A DNA stretch of 10,664 bases from NCBI GenBank assembly GCA_964538885.1, contig CAZIHR010000088.1, positions 1 through 10,664 of the forward strand, in the 5' to 3' direction. The stretch comes from JAPOPJ01 sp964538885. GTDB lineage: Archaea > Thermoproteota > Nitrososphaeria > Nitrososphaerales > Nitrosopumilaceae. A program made the position numbers and the translations under genes. The notes beneath the pieces were generated by a model, which was not told where the DNA came from, did no database searches, and was given only the letters and a program-made list of their open reading frames with translations. Positions 1 through 7,150 of the stretch are shown piece by piece (position 1 is the stretch's first letter; the number at the start of each line of letters is the position of its first letter).

Positions 1-7
1 GGGTGAT

Positions 8-36
8 TCTGCCCACTAAAGGGCGGAGATTTTTTT
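8..36 (+). terminator. Hairpin plus T-tract, end of a rightward transcript
   Basis: A 7-bp stem (TCTGCCC at 8-14, GGGCGGA at 21-27, one G-T pair) with a 6-nt loop is followed by GA and a run of seven T at 30-36. This is the layout of an intrinsic terminator on the plus strand. The gene or RNA it would end lies left of the window and cannot be named. Archaeal termination depends mainly on the T-tract, so the stem may instead protect the 3' end or belong to a structured RNA. Confidence 0.5.
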
Positions 37-410
37 AGGCCGCCGTATGTAGTGATACCTGTAGAAAATCTTCACTTTGATATATGATAGAAAAACTTGT
101 TGATCACAAGATCGACGTCCATTCATGGATAGTATGGAAAAAAAAATAGAAAAACTCTGGGAAATCATACATGTAAAGAATAGTATAGTCAAAACTAGAA
201 TGGTTGCAGTACTTGGCACACTTTGTAGATGTGGATCTGTGCACGGTCAGTGATTGGGTTGCGCAGTAAAAGAGAAATTATATCGAGTCTTCGTAATGCT
301 CCCGGCAGAGAAGACAAGCCGCTCATAAATTATTGAATAATCAGAAAGCTTGCAGAGAAGCTCAGAAAGATTCCCAAGCTCAGACAATCTTTGTGTATGT
401 GCTGGTATAG
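37..410. other. Intergenic region without a recognisable gene
   Basis: These 374 bases lie between the hairpin terminator at the left edge and the stop codon of the FAH-family gene. No reading frame resembles a known family. The best candidate is a 42-codon plus-strand frame at 125-253 (starts MDSMEKKIEKLW, ends GSVHGQ), but it has no Shine-Dalgarno sequence or well-placed TATA box. Its Lys-rich start is encoded by an A-run that reads as a T-tract terminator for the opposite strand. A short direct repeat AAGCTCAG occurs at 358-365 and 376-383. The stretch is probably the 3' untranslated and spacer DNA between two converging transcripts. Confidence 0.5.
138..154 (-). terminator. T-tract, likely end of the leftward operon
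   Basis: Read on the minus strand, this stretch is five T, CTA, then nine T. In archaea an oligo-T run alone is enough for intrinsic termination, and this is the first strong one downstream of the FAH-family gene, about 260 nt past its stop. It is therefore the best candidate for the 3' end of the rpoN-to-FAH operon. The position is inferred from base runs only. Confidence 0.4.
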
Positions 411-1277
411 TTAGCTACCTGTCATTCGTATCGTATTTCTTAATACTCCGAGATTCTCTATCTCCATCTCTATTTCATCTCCGTCCTTCAAGAATACCGC
501 ATCTGGTCTGTTTAGCATTACGCCTGCAGGAGTCCCAGTGGAAATAATATCTCCTTTCTCAAGCGTCATGACTCTGCTTAACTGTGATACAATATCGGGA
601 ATCTTTATGGACATTTTATTTGTGGATGAACTCTGCTGTATTTTGCCGTTGACTTTGGTGGTGAGTCTCAAGTTATTGGGATCTTTTATCTCATCTGCTG
701 TTGTTATCCAAGGACCACATGGAGCAAATGTGTCAAATCCTTTTCCCCTAGTGAATTGCTTGTCCTTGAACTGTATGTCTCTTGCAGATACATCGTTGAA
801 TATCATATAACCAAATATCACATCGGGAACTTGTGATGCAATTATATCTTTACAATTCTTCCCGATCAGTAGAGCCATCTCCACTTCATAATCAAGCTGC
901 GTCACAAAATCTGGACATACAATATTCTCATTGGTGGAGTTGAGTGCCGTTCTAGGTTTCAATACAATCGAAGGTTCATCAGGAACTTTTAATCCCTGTT
1001 CTTCGGCGTGATCTGTATAGTTGTATGCCATACATATGATCTTGCCAGGATTTGGTACTGGTGTCAAAATCTTATAGTCTGAGATGTCTTTGTCATATAT
1101 GATATCTCCAATCTCATCTTTTATCTCATTATACCATCCATCAAACATAAAATCCTTGATGCTGTGTGGAATGGGAATTCCCGTCTTGTATGTGATATCT
1201 TCTCTTGTTGCAATCTTACTGCCTTTGACTATTCCATATGTCTCGTTGTCGTTACTTGATACTCTTACTATCTTCAT
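411..1277 (-). CDS. Fumarylacetoacetate hydrolase (FAH) family protein
   Basis: This 288-residue protein has the FAH/HpcE fold signature, a family that hydrolyses, isomerises or decarboxylates small 2-oxo or enol acids with a divalent metal. The C-terminal catalytic domain starts near residue 75. Visible motifs are LDYEVEMALLIG (128-139), with E131 and E133 as probable metal ligands, NDVSARD (161-167) supplying the third ligand D162, GKGFDTFAPCGPW (178-190) and STGTPAGV (246-253). The ATG follows the gltX stop by 9 nt, with GTGAG spaced 8 nt ahead as a modest ribosome binding site. It is the last gene of the operon. The true substrate cannot be read from sequence; 2-hydroxyhepta-2,4-diene-1,7-dioate isomerase or acylpyruvase-like labels are guesses. 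Nothing in its neighbourhood points to aromatic degradation. Confidence 0.88.
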   Translation of the reverse strand: MKIVRVSSNDNETYGIVKGSKIATREDITYKTGIPIPHSIKDFMFDGWYNEIKDEIGDIIYDKDISDYKILTPVPNPGKIICMAYNYTDHAEEQGLKVPDEPSIVLKPRTALNSTNENIVCPDFVTQLDYEVEMALLIGKNCKDIIASQVPDVIFGYMIFNDVSARDIQFKDKQFTRGKGFDTFAPCGPWITTADEIKDPNNLRLTTKVNGKIQQSSSTNKMSIKIPDIVSQLSRVMTLEKGDIISTGTPAGVMLNRPDAVFLKDGDEIEMEIENLGVLRNTIRMTGS

Positions 1278-1286
1278 TATTCTTAC

Positions 1287-2993
1287 TCACTTGTGGGTGA
1301 AGATTGCCTGATTTTGAGAGTCCTTTCTACAATATCCAAATCTGACAAACTGTATCTCATCACCATCTTTCAGCTCTGTATAGTATGACTCTGTATATGC
1401 TTCCATCTCTTCAAGACTATCTTTGTTGAATTCTTCATCTACAAACAACTGCTTTGGAATCTGTATCTTTATCTTATGTGTATCCTTTACTGCAACCCAC
1501 TGAATCTTTTGAATATCATTTGTCTTCTCATCTCTTGTGAATTTGGCCACAAGTGAATTCTCCACATCTGTAATTAATACACTGCCCAATCCTAGCAGCC
1601 AGACCTTTGAGCCTTTTCTGATCTCTTGCGCATCGGATCCCGATATGAGCAAGTTACCGTCCACCTTAATTCTCCTTGTTCCCATATCTTCTGTAGGATG
1701 ATTTGGAATTTCCACATGTGACATAGGCAGTCCTAGTACTGTGATCTTTTTTGGCTTATTTACCATGAATAGTCTGATGCTGTCTGCATCCACAATTTTT
1801 CTGTTAAATGCCTCTAGTACATTAAACGGTGCTAGAGTATTTGCCTTGGTAAGTCCTAAAGATAAGATGAACTTTCTTATCGCCTCTGGTCTTATTCCTC
1901 TTCTCTTTAATGCCTCAAGTGTGGGCAGTCTAGGATCATCATACCATGTGACCTTACCTTGCTCAATTAGTGGCTTGAGAATTCTCTTTGAGATGGGCAT
2001 CCCTTTGAATTCTAGTCTGGAAAAAAATCCTTGTATTGGCTTTCTCATATTTAATTTGTCCAATAGTGTGTCAATCAACTCCTCTCTTAGCTCAAACTCT
2101 TTTGAACGAAAGGCATGCGTTATGCCATCCTTACTGTCTTCAATGGCAACTGCTAGGTCGTAGCTAGGCCATACCCTATACGCGTCGCCTAATGTGTAGT
2201 GCTTTTCATCAATAATTCTAAATAATACTGGATCTCGCATTACTGAATTATTTGACCTCATATCTCCTCGGAATCTAAGTACTGCATCACCAGGCTTGAA
2301 TTTGGAAAACATGTCTTCCCATCTGTTGACGTTCTTTTCTATTGGCGTCATACTACACTTGCATGCCTTTTTCTCCTGCCTGTTCTTGCCAATCTCGTCC
2401 TTTTTACAGGTGCACACATATGCATTTGCAGATCTGACAAGCTCCCGTCCCTTCTCATAGAATAATTCCATGTCTTCTGATGTGTTTTTTATGGCATCAA
2501 ATTCTATTCCGAGCCATTCAAGGCCCACCTTTATGGCCGCATGATATTCCATTCTCTCTGCTTCTGGATTGGTATCATCCATTCGCAGTATGCATCTTCC
2601 TCCGTACATGCTTGCGTATTCTGTATTAATTATTGCAGCCTTTGCATGTCCTATATGTGGGTACCCGTTTGGTTCTGGTGGAAACCGTGTAACTACCTTT
2701 CCATACTCTGCATTGAATAGTGGGGGGAGCCCCTCTCTCTCTTCTGTTTTTTTTTGTACAAGTATATCTGGAAACTCTCTTTCAATCTCTTCTGCTTGCT
2801 GCTCAACAGTACATGCATTAATTTCTGATACTATCTCAGTAATGTCTGCTGAAATCTCTCTTATCTTTCCTCGAAATTCTGGTTTTATACCTAGCAACTT
2901 TGAGAGAACTATCTTATCTCTTGTTGTTCCCCCATGCTCAAACGCATTTTGAATTGCCAATCTCCTGATCTCCCTTCTTAACTGAGAGTCCAA
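1287..2993 (-). CDS. gltX: Glutamate--tRNA ligase, archaeal type
   Basis: Class I aminoacyl-tRNA synthetase of the archaeal/eukaryal GluRS-GlnRS type, 568 residues from the chosen start. An N-terminal helical region (1-90) precedes the Rossmann domain with PPEPNGYPHIGH (HIGH at about 113-116). The KMSKR-loop equivalent is ISKR at about 334-337, followed by a beta-barrel anticodon-binding region. A Cys cluster (CTC at about 194-196, CKC at about 211-213) could bind zinc, as in other archaeal GluRS. I place the start at a TTG at 2993, one base after the stop of the preceding gene: a GGAG lies 8 nt upstream, and the protein then begins MDSQLRREIRRLAIQNA, like relatives. A TTG 21 nt further upstream is open but would overlap the preceding gene by 20 nt. 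As in archaea without GlnRS, it may be non-discriminating and also charge tRNA-Gln, with transamidation following; this is inferred. Confidence 0.93.
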   Translation of the reverse strand: MDSQLRREIRRLAIQNAFEHGGTTRDKIVLSKLLGIKPEFRGKIREISADITEIVSEINACTVEQQAEEIEREFPDILVQKKTEEREGLPPLFNAEYGKVVTRFPPEPNGYPHIGHAKAAIINTEYASMYGGRCILRMDDTNPEAERMEYHAAIKVGLEWLGIEFDAIKNTSEDMELFYEKGRELVRSANAYVCTCKKDEIGKNRQEKKACKCSMTPIEKNVNRWEDMFSKFKPGDAVLRFRGDMRSNNSVMRDPVLFRIIDEKHYTLGDAYRVWPSYDLAVAIEDSKDGITHAFRSKEFELREELIDTLLDKLNMRKPIQGFFSRLEFKGMPISKRILKPLIEQGKVTWYDDPRLPTLEALKRRGIRPEAIRKFILSLGLTKANTLAPFNVLEAFNRKIVDADSIRLFMVNKPKKITVLGLPMSHVEIPNHPTEDMGTRRIKVDGNLLISGSDAQEIRKGSKVWLLGLGSVLITDVENSLVAKFTRDEKTNDIQKIQWVAVKDTHKIKIQIPKQLFVDEEFNKDSLEEMEAYTESYYTELKDGDEIQFVRFGYCRKDSQNQAIFTHK

Positions 2994-3005
2994 GCTACAG
3001 GCTCC
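2991..3005 (-). promoter_or_regulatory. Ribosome binding site that sets the gltX TTG start
   Basis: On the minus strand GGAG (3005-3002) lies exactly 8 nt before TTG (2993-2991), inside the last codons of the GGPP synthase gene. This spacing favours this TTG over the TTG at 3014. It also implies translational coupling, since the upstream stop TAG is separated from the TTG by one base. Confidence 0.55.
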
Positions 3006-3975
3006 TATCCACAACCAAATTTAACAGTGATACCATTTCGTCCTTTGCAGTTCCAGAATATCTGTCAAGTGCTTTCTCGGCGCTACGTGCATATTTTATA
3101 GCTTGGCCTCTCACATCTTGCTCTATTCCAAGTTTTTTTATTGCATCTGTTGCCCTTTTGAGCTCTTCTCTTGTTGCATTCTTTTTACCAAATGTATTCA
3201 TGATTATTTTTCTATCTGTACCTTTTGCACATTTGATTGCCATTAGGATGGGCAGTGATTTCTTCCCCTCCCGCAAGTCATTTCCCACGGGTTTTTTTGT
3301 GATTTTTGGATTCCCCATTACTCCTATAATGTCATCTGTAATTTGAAATGCTATTCCCAGATTCCTTCCAAATGATGCCAATCTTGATACGTCTTTCTGG
3401 TTGTCTGTGGCACATATTGCGCCCATTGCACAAGAGACCTCAAACAGGGCGGCTGTCTTTTTGCTGATCATTGTTATATATTGTGACTGTGTGGGGATTC
3501 TTTTATCATCTGCCATCTTGATGTCAAGCAGCTGACCTTCACATATATCTACACATGCCTTTGCCATCTTGCCTGTAAGTTGTGTGATTGCTTCTGTAGA
3601 CAAGTTGGATCTTGCTATACTGTGATATGCCTTTGAAAATAAGACGTCACCTGCTAGTATGGCTATTGGCATGCCAAATTTTTTGTGTACCGTGGTGACA
3701 CCGTGACGCATCTCATCATTATCCATTATATCATCATGTACTAGGGTGAAATTATGGATCATCTCAACTGCTCCTGCTGCTACCATTGCCATGGACTTTG
3801 TTCCGCCCAAGATCTGACAGCTCTTAATTACCATATATGGGCGTAATCTCTTCCCACCATTTACAATTAAATGTCTTGCAGCATCATAAAGTATCTTTGG
3901 GTCCCCCTCGATTCTTGCATCTAGATATTTATTTATGGAATTTGCATATGCCTGAATCTGTCCTTCTTTACTCAT
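2995..3975 (-). CDS. idsA: Geranylgeranyl diphosphate synthase (trans-prenyltransferase)
   Basis: This 326-residue all-helical polyprenyl synthase condenses IPP units onto allylic diphosphates to give the C20 GGPP used for archaeal lipids. The substrate-binding GGKRLRP is at 40-46, the first Asp-rich motif DDIMD at 81-85 and the second DDIIG at 214-218. The residue five before the first motif is F76. A bulky aromatic there is typical of archaeal type I GGPP synthases and limits chain length to about C20, so a GGPP product is favoured over longer chains. The start ATG overlaps the idi stop as ATGA and has a strong GGAGG ribosome binding site. Position directly after idi fits: IDI supplies DMAPP and this enzyme consumes it with IPP. 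FPP/GGPP bifunctionality cannot be excluded. The gene symbol follows archaeal usage and is tentative. Confidence 0.93.
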   Translation of the reverse strand: MSKEGQIQAYANSINKYLDARIEGDPKILYDAARHLIVNGGKRLRPYMVIKSCQILGGTKSMAMVAAGAVEMIHNFTLVHDDIMDNDEMRHGVTTVHKKFGMPIAILAGDVLFSKAYHSIARSNLSTEAITQLTGKMAKACVDICEGQLLDIKMADDKRIPTQSQYITMISKKTAALFEVSCAMGAICATDNQKDVSRLASFGRNLGIAFQITDDIIGVMGNPKITKKPVGNDLREGKKSLPILMAIKCAKGTDRKIIMNTFGKKNATREELKRATDAIKKLGIEQDVRGQAIKYARSAEKALDRYSGTAKDEMVSLLNLVVDRSL

Positions 3976-4610
3976 GCGATGATCCTCCAGTCTTCATCAG
4001 GCATATGCGTCCGTATTGCTATAATCAGCTCTTTTATGATATCGTTGCTCATCCATGCAGATAATACGTCTCTATATTTTTCCAACATTGTTTTCTCTGA
4101 TGTGTATAAACACTTTAGCGCGATGAGCATCCATGGACAATATATTCTTGGATCGACTTTTATCTCTGCAATCAACTCTGAAGCTGAAATCCACCGTGTC
4201 TGGCTTATCTCTTTTTTTATTGGTTGAAACTCTGTTGCTCCATCAACAACCCCAATCAACGTGCCACAAATCTCGTTCTCTGAACCCACATCTTTATACG
4301 ATATGTGATACTCAAACTTTACCAAATAGTCCATCATACATGATACTCCTAATTCTTCGGGAATTCTTCTTTCTGTAGAAGACAAATATGTCTCATGCTC
4401 TCTTGGATGACTTGCTACTGTACCATCCCAATGCTCTGGCCACAACATCTTTTCTTTGGCTCTTTTGGTGAGTAATAGTCTGCCACCCTCATCAAAAATC
4501 AAAGCTGTAAATGCCCTGTGCAATTTACCATTTGGAAGATGACACTGTACCTTCTCTTCTATTCCTATCTTGTTGTCATCTTTGTCTACCAGTATTACAT
4601 ATTCGGACAT
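3972..4610 (-). CDS. idi: Isopentenyl-diphosphate delta-isomerase, type 1 (Nudix) family
   Basis: This 212-residue Nudix-fold protein is placed to interconvert IPP and DMAPP. Metal ligands known from E. coli IDI can be matched: H24, H31 and H68 (in ASHP), E111 and E113 (in ENEIC). The substrate-contact stretch LLLTKRAKEKMLWPEHWDGT is at 45-64, a Nudix-like helix (RRIPEELGV) at 81-89, and CPWM near 158-161, as in family members. The catalytic Cys of E. coli IDI (C67 in SVCGHP) aligns with A66 here (TVASHP). So either the site works differently in this archaeal branch or the activity has changed. The context between ipk and the GGPP synthase gene supports the IDI role. The ATG follows the ipk stop by one base, with GAGG 8 nt upstream. 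About 45 residues after the Nudix core form a C-terminal helical tail. An unrelated Nudix hydrolase is less likely. Confidence 0.82.
   Translation of the reverse strand: MSEYVILVDKDDNKIGIEEKVQCHLPNGKLHRAFTALIFDEGGRLLLTKRAKEKMLWPEHWDGTVASHPREHETYLSSTERRIPEELGVSCMMDYLVKFEYHISYKDVGSENEICGTLIGVVDGATEFQPIKKEISQTRWISASELIAEIKVDPRIYCPWMLIALKCLYTSEKTMLEKYRDVLSAWMSNDIIKELIIAIRTHMPDEDWRIIA
3976..3988 (-). promoter_or_regulatory. Strong Shine-Dalgarno sequence for the GGPP synthase gene
   Basis: Read leftward, the 13 bases before the ATG are GGAGGATCATCGC, with GGAGG 8 nt from the start. This is the clearest ribosome binding site in the operon. It lies inside the last codons of idi, whose stop overlaps the ATG. 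Confidence 0.7.
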
Positions 4611-4611
4611 T

Positions 4612-5355
4612 TTATTTTCCTCTGAATATGGTCCCGTCGAATATGTCTTTTTTGACCGCCTTTATGACTCGCTCTGGCTTGGCCCCATTTACAAAAAATA
4701 CATTCATTCCCATATTGGCAATCTTTATCGCCTCTTCTGTCTTTCTTATCATGCCACCTGTCACATCCATCTTGTTTTTTTCCATTACTGGTTTTTTATT
4801 TACAAATTCCTCAACAAGTTCTCTTGATTTCATATTGTTGTAAATGCCGTCTTCATTTAATGCAAAAATGCATAATCTGGGTCTCAAAATTTTTGCAACA
4901 TGCGTCATGATTTTATCGCCTGATAAAATGTATGTCTTTTTTTGGCCATAATATATGGCATCTCCATACGTCACAGGTATCATTCCTGCCTCTGCAATCT
5001 CACCCACCTCTCTGATTTTTTTTGTGATTGGCCTGTCGCCACCCATGAAAGATACGGGTGGCATACAATATGGGTCAAGCTTGTTTTTTTGTAGTATGTT
5101 CAAAATTATTCTATTTAATTCGACCATTGAATTTTTTACTAGTGCGGTACCTCTCAAACTATATTTTTTTGGTTTGGTGTGCATGTCAAATTTTACGGAC
5201 CAGTAATGACCAAAAGATCCTCCACCGTGCACCAATATTATGGATTCATCTATCTTTTTTAGATTTTTGACTAGTGTGTCCGTAATATCTATTCTGGGAG
5301 TCAACGGTCTTGACTTGTTTGTGATTATAGAGCCACCTAATTTTAATAGAATCAT
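4612..5355 (-). CDS. ipk: Isopentenyl phosphate kinase
   Basis: This 247-residue member of the amino acid kinase superfamily phosphorylates isopentenyl phosphate to IPP with ATP, the step that defines the archaeal variant of the mevalonate pathway. The N-terminal LLKLGGSIIT (3-12) carries the phosphate-binding K5. HGGGSFGHYW (43-52) contains H50, which matches the IPK-specific catalytic His that separates this family from glutamate and uridylate kinases. SGDKIMTH (about 144-151) and ALNEDGIY (about 165-172) belong to the nucleotide-binding half. The ATG lies 23 nt after the mvk stop, the widest gap among the packed genes. No Shine-Dalgarno sequence is visible, but a TATA-like element sits about 25 nt upstream, so an internal leaderless transcript is possible. 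The stop is one base from the idi start. Function confidence is high. Confidence 0.94.
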   Translation of the reverse strand: MILLKLGGSIITNKSRPLTPRIDITDTLVKNLKKIDESIILVHGGGSFGHYWSVKFDMHTKPKKYSLRGTALVKNSMVELNRIILNILQKNKLDPYCMPPVSFMGGDRPITKKIREVGEIAEAGMIPVTYGDAIYYGQKKTYILSGDKIMTHVAKILRPRLCIFALNEDGIYNNMKSRELVEEFVNKKPVMEKNKMDVTGGMIRKTEEAIKIANMGMNVFFVNGAKPERVIKAVKKDIFDGTIFRGK

Positions 5356-5376
5356 GCTGTCAAGAAATTAACAGTC

Positions 5377-5386
5377 AATTAAAAAG
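5377..5386 (-). promoter_or_regulatory. Candidate internal TATA box ahead of ipk
   Basis: On the minus strand CTTTTTAATT covers the mvk stop codon, with its centre about 26 nt from the ipk ATG. That is the spacing expected for a leaderless archaeal mRNA. ipk has no visible ribosome binding site, which fits. The element is AT-rich DNA in an AT-rich genome, so chance is a real alternative. Confidence 0.3.
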
Positions 5387-6323
5387 TATTCACTCCTCTA
5401 AAATCTATCTCTGTAGAAAAACACTCTATGCCTTCTTTGTGGAAGTGGTCAATTATCTTGCCTATTTTTGTGTGATTGTTTAATGCAATAATACATCCTC
5501 CGCCGCCCGCACCAGTTATCTTTGCACCAAATGATATTTCATTTGCAATTCTTATTATCATTTTGAGTGTCTGGTTTGAGATGCCCAACATATCTAACAA
5601 CAACTGATTTTCTGTCATTATACGTCCAAGTCCTGCCAAGTCGTTCTTTTTAATTAGCAGTAACGCGTCATTGACTAGTTTGTCCTCTTTATTGAGCATC
5701 TCTGAGAATTGCCTTTTGTTATTTTTTTTAAATTGCTTTACATGTGAAACTATATCTCCAGTCGAATGTTCAATTTCAGAGTTTACAATCGCAATTTTGA
5801 AATCTGGTACTATGTCCATCTTTGTAAATTTATCCGATTTGAATTCTATGACTCCGCCATGCGTGCATACGGCACAATCTGCCCCTGATGTATTCTGATG
5901 AATTGTCTTCTCTGCCTCCACCGCAAGTCTCAATATACTTTGTCTATCTGGTTCTTCAAACAATGCAGAGATTGCTGCGGCACCTGCAACACAGCATGCA
6001 GATGATGAGCCCAATCCCACTCCTGCCGGAATGTCGGATTTTACCTTAATTGCAATTCCCCCTTTATGGTTGTATTTTTTGGTAATCTCTCTTGCCAGAT
6101 GGTATAGTGGCCGCAATGGCGAATCAAGCTCTGTTGGTTCTATATCGTGCTTGATTGACAATTTCCCAATCTCTGATTCTATTGTGATTGTTCTTTGTGG
6201 TATAGTCTCCGCAGATATTGAGACTCGTCTATCTATTGCGCAAAGGATGGCCCTTGCACCATATATGACAAAATGCTCACCAAGTAAGATTATCTTTCCT
6301 GGTGCAGATGCGCTGGACTTCAA
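5379..6323 (-). CDS. mvk: Mevalonate kinase
   Basis: GHMP-family kinase of 314 residues, the usual size of archaeal mevalonate kinases, making 5-phosphomevalonate from mevalonate. Motif 1 is SAPGKIILLGEHFVIYG (6-22, K10 conserved). Motif 2 is the ATP loop IPAGVGLGSSSA (98-109). SGADCAV (146-152) carries the probable catalytic base D149. Motif 3 is KITGAGGGGC (268-277). The reading frame stays open upstream to an ATG at 6467, but that part lies entirely over the MEMO gene and lacks family similarity. The family-like N-terminus KSSASAPGK begins right after a TTG at 6323, whose last two bases are also the first two of the MEMO stop (TTGA overlap). I therefore choose TTG. It lies upstream of ipk and idi in the same operon. 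Confidence 0.93.
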   Translation of the reverse strand: MKSSASAPGKIILLGEHFVIYGARAILCAIDRRVSISAETIPQRTITIESEIGKLSIKHDIEPTELDSPLRPLYHLAREITKKYNHKGGIAIKVKSDIPAGVGLGSSSACCVAGAAAISALFEEPDRQSILRLAVEAEKTIHQNTSGADCAVCTHGGVIEFKSDKFTKMDIVPDFKIAIVNSEIEHSTGDIVSHVKQFKKNNKRQFSEMLNKEDKLVNDALLLIKKNDLAGLGRIMTENQLLLDMLGISNQTLKMIIRIANEISFGAKITGAGGGGCIIALNNHTKIGKIIDHFHKEGIECFSTEIDFRGVNTF

Positions 6324-7150
6324 GTAAACACAATGGCCCCGTATCCTACTACAGAATTCATATCCCCTGTAACGTCTCCACTTGTGGCATATTTCAACAG
6401 TTTTCCGCTTGTGGCTCCTAATTTTTTGCATGCTGATATGGTAGCAGCTATTGCCCCATATCCGCACGCGCTGATCTTCTTCTCTTCTAAAATCTTGTAA
6501 AACGAATCAATATCCATCCTCAATATGGGTTCTATGAGTGCCATATCTTGTCTATATGCTATATTGTTTGGTTGGTAATGTGTAAAGTCTGAAGATCCTA
6601 TTATTGTGGCATCTCTCTTTTTTATGATATTTGCCACAGCTTGACCGACCATCTCTGCCGAGTTTCTGTCTTGACTACTCATAGATATGGGAACCATCTT
6701 GCAGTCTTTTGACATATATTGTATCATGGGAAGCTGAACCTCTATGCTGTGCTCTTGCATGTGTGATGTATGGTCCACATGTATGATCTCTGCTAGTTCA
6801 AGCAGCTCATTTACGGCTTCTGAATCAACCTCCATATCACCTAATGGTGTTCTCCATGTGTAGTCCTTTATGGTGGCAATCTCTCTTCCTACTCCCCAAT
6901 GATTGGGCCCAATAATTATGAACAGTTTTGGCATTAAACTAGATATGGCATGAAATGAATGGGATGCGACGGGTCCTGAATACATGTAACCTGCATGTGG
7001 GCATATTGCACCAACTACTTTGCTGGGGGATGGTCTGTCAGTTGTGCCTGCTCCAAGCTTGTGCAGAAAACACTCTTGGATGGTTCTCTTTAACTCTATT
7101 TTGTCGCTGGGATAGAACATACCGGCCACTGCCGGTGTTCTGATCCGCAT
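6320..7150 (-). CDS. MEMO1-family protein
   Basis: This 276-residue protein is of the MEMO family, which is related in fold to extradiol dioxygenases and found in archaea, eukaryotes and some bacteria. The family opening RTPAVAGMFYP (4-14) is followed by PHAGY (H52), GPNHWG (H84), EHSIEVQLP (H134), SSDFTHY (D188, H191) and ACGYGAIA (C229). H52, H84 and C229 match the putative metal-site residues of human MEMO1. The biochemical role in archaea is unknown; human MEMO1 has been tied to receptor signalling and copper or iron handling. The start is coupled to rpsB (TAATG, one base shared) and the end to mvk (TTGA), so it sits inside the isoprenoid part of the operon. That suggests a link to lipid precursor metabolism but does not prove one. 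Confidence 0.92.
   Translation of the reverse strand: MRIRTPAVAGMFYPSDKIELKRTIQECFLHKLGAGTTDRPSPSKVVGAICPHAGYMYSGPVASHSFHAISSLMPKLFIIIGPNHWGVGREIATIKDYTWRTPLGDMEVDSEAVNELLELAEIIHVDHTSHMQEHSIEVQLPMIQYMSKDCKMVPISMSSQDRNSAEMVGQAVANIIKKRDATIIGSSDFTHYQPNNIAYRQDMALIEPILRMDIDSFYKILEEKKISACGYGAIAATISACKKLGATSGKLLKYATSGDVTGDMNSVVGYGAIVFT

Noticed and set aside
125..253. 42-codon plus-strand small ORF (MDSMEKKIEKLW...)
   Set aside because: It has no ribosome binding site and no well-spaced TATA box. Its Lys codons come from an A-run better explained as a terminator for the leftward operon. It is kept only as a remark.
330..342. Short palindrome ATTATTGAATAAT
   Set aside because: Arms of 6 bp in AT-rich DNA are expected by chance; no linked promoter or gene gives it meaning.
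6324..6467. 48-codon upstream extension of mevalonate kinase to an ATG
   Set aside because: It lies entirely over the end of the MEMO gene and is unlike the family. The archaeal-size protein with the SAPGK motif begins right after the TTG at 6323.
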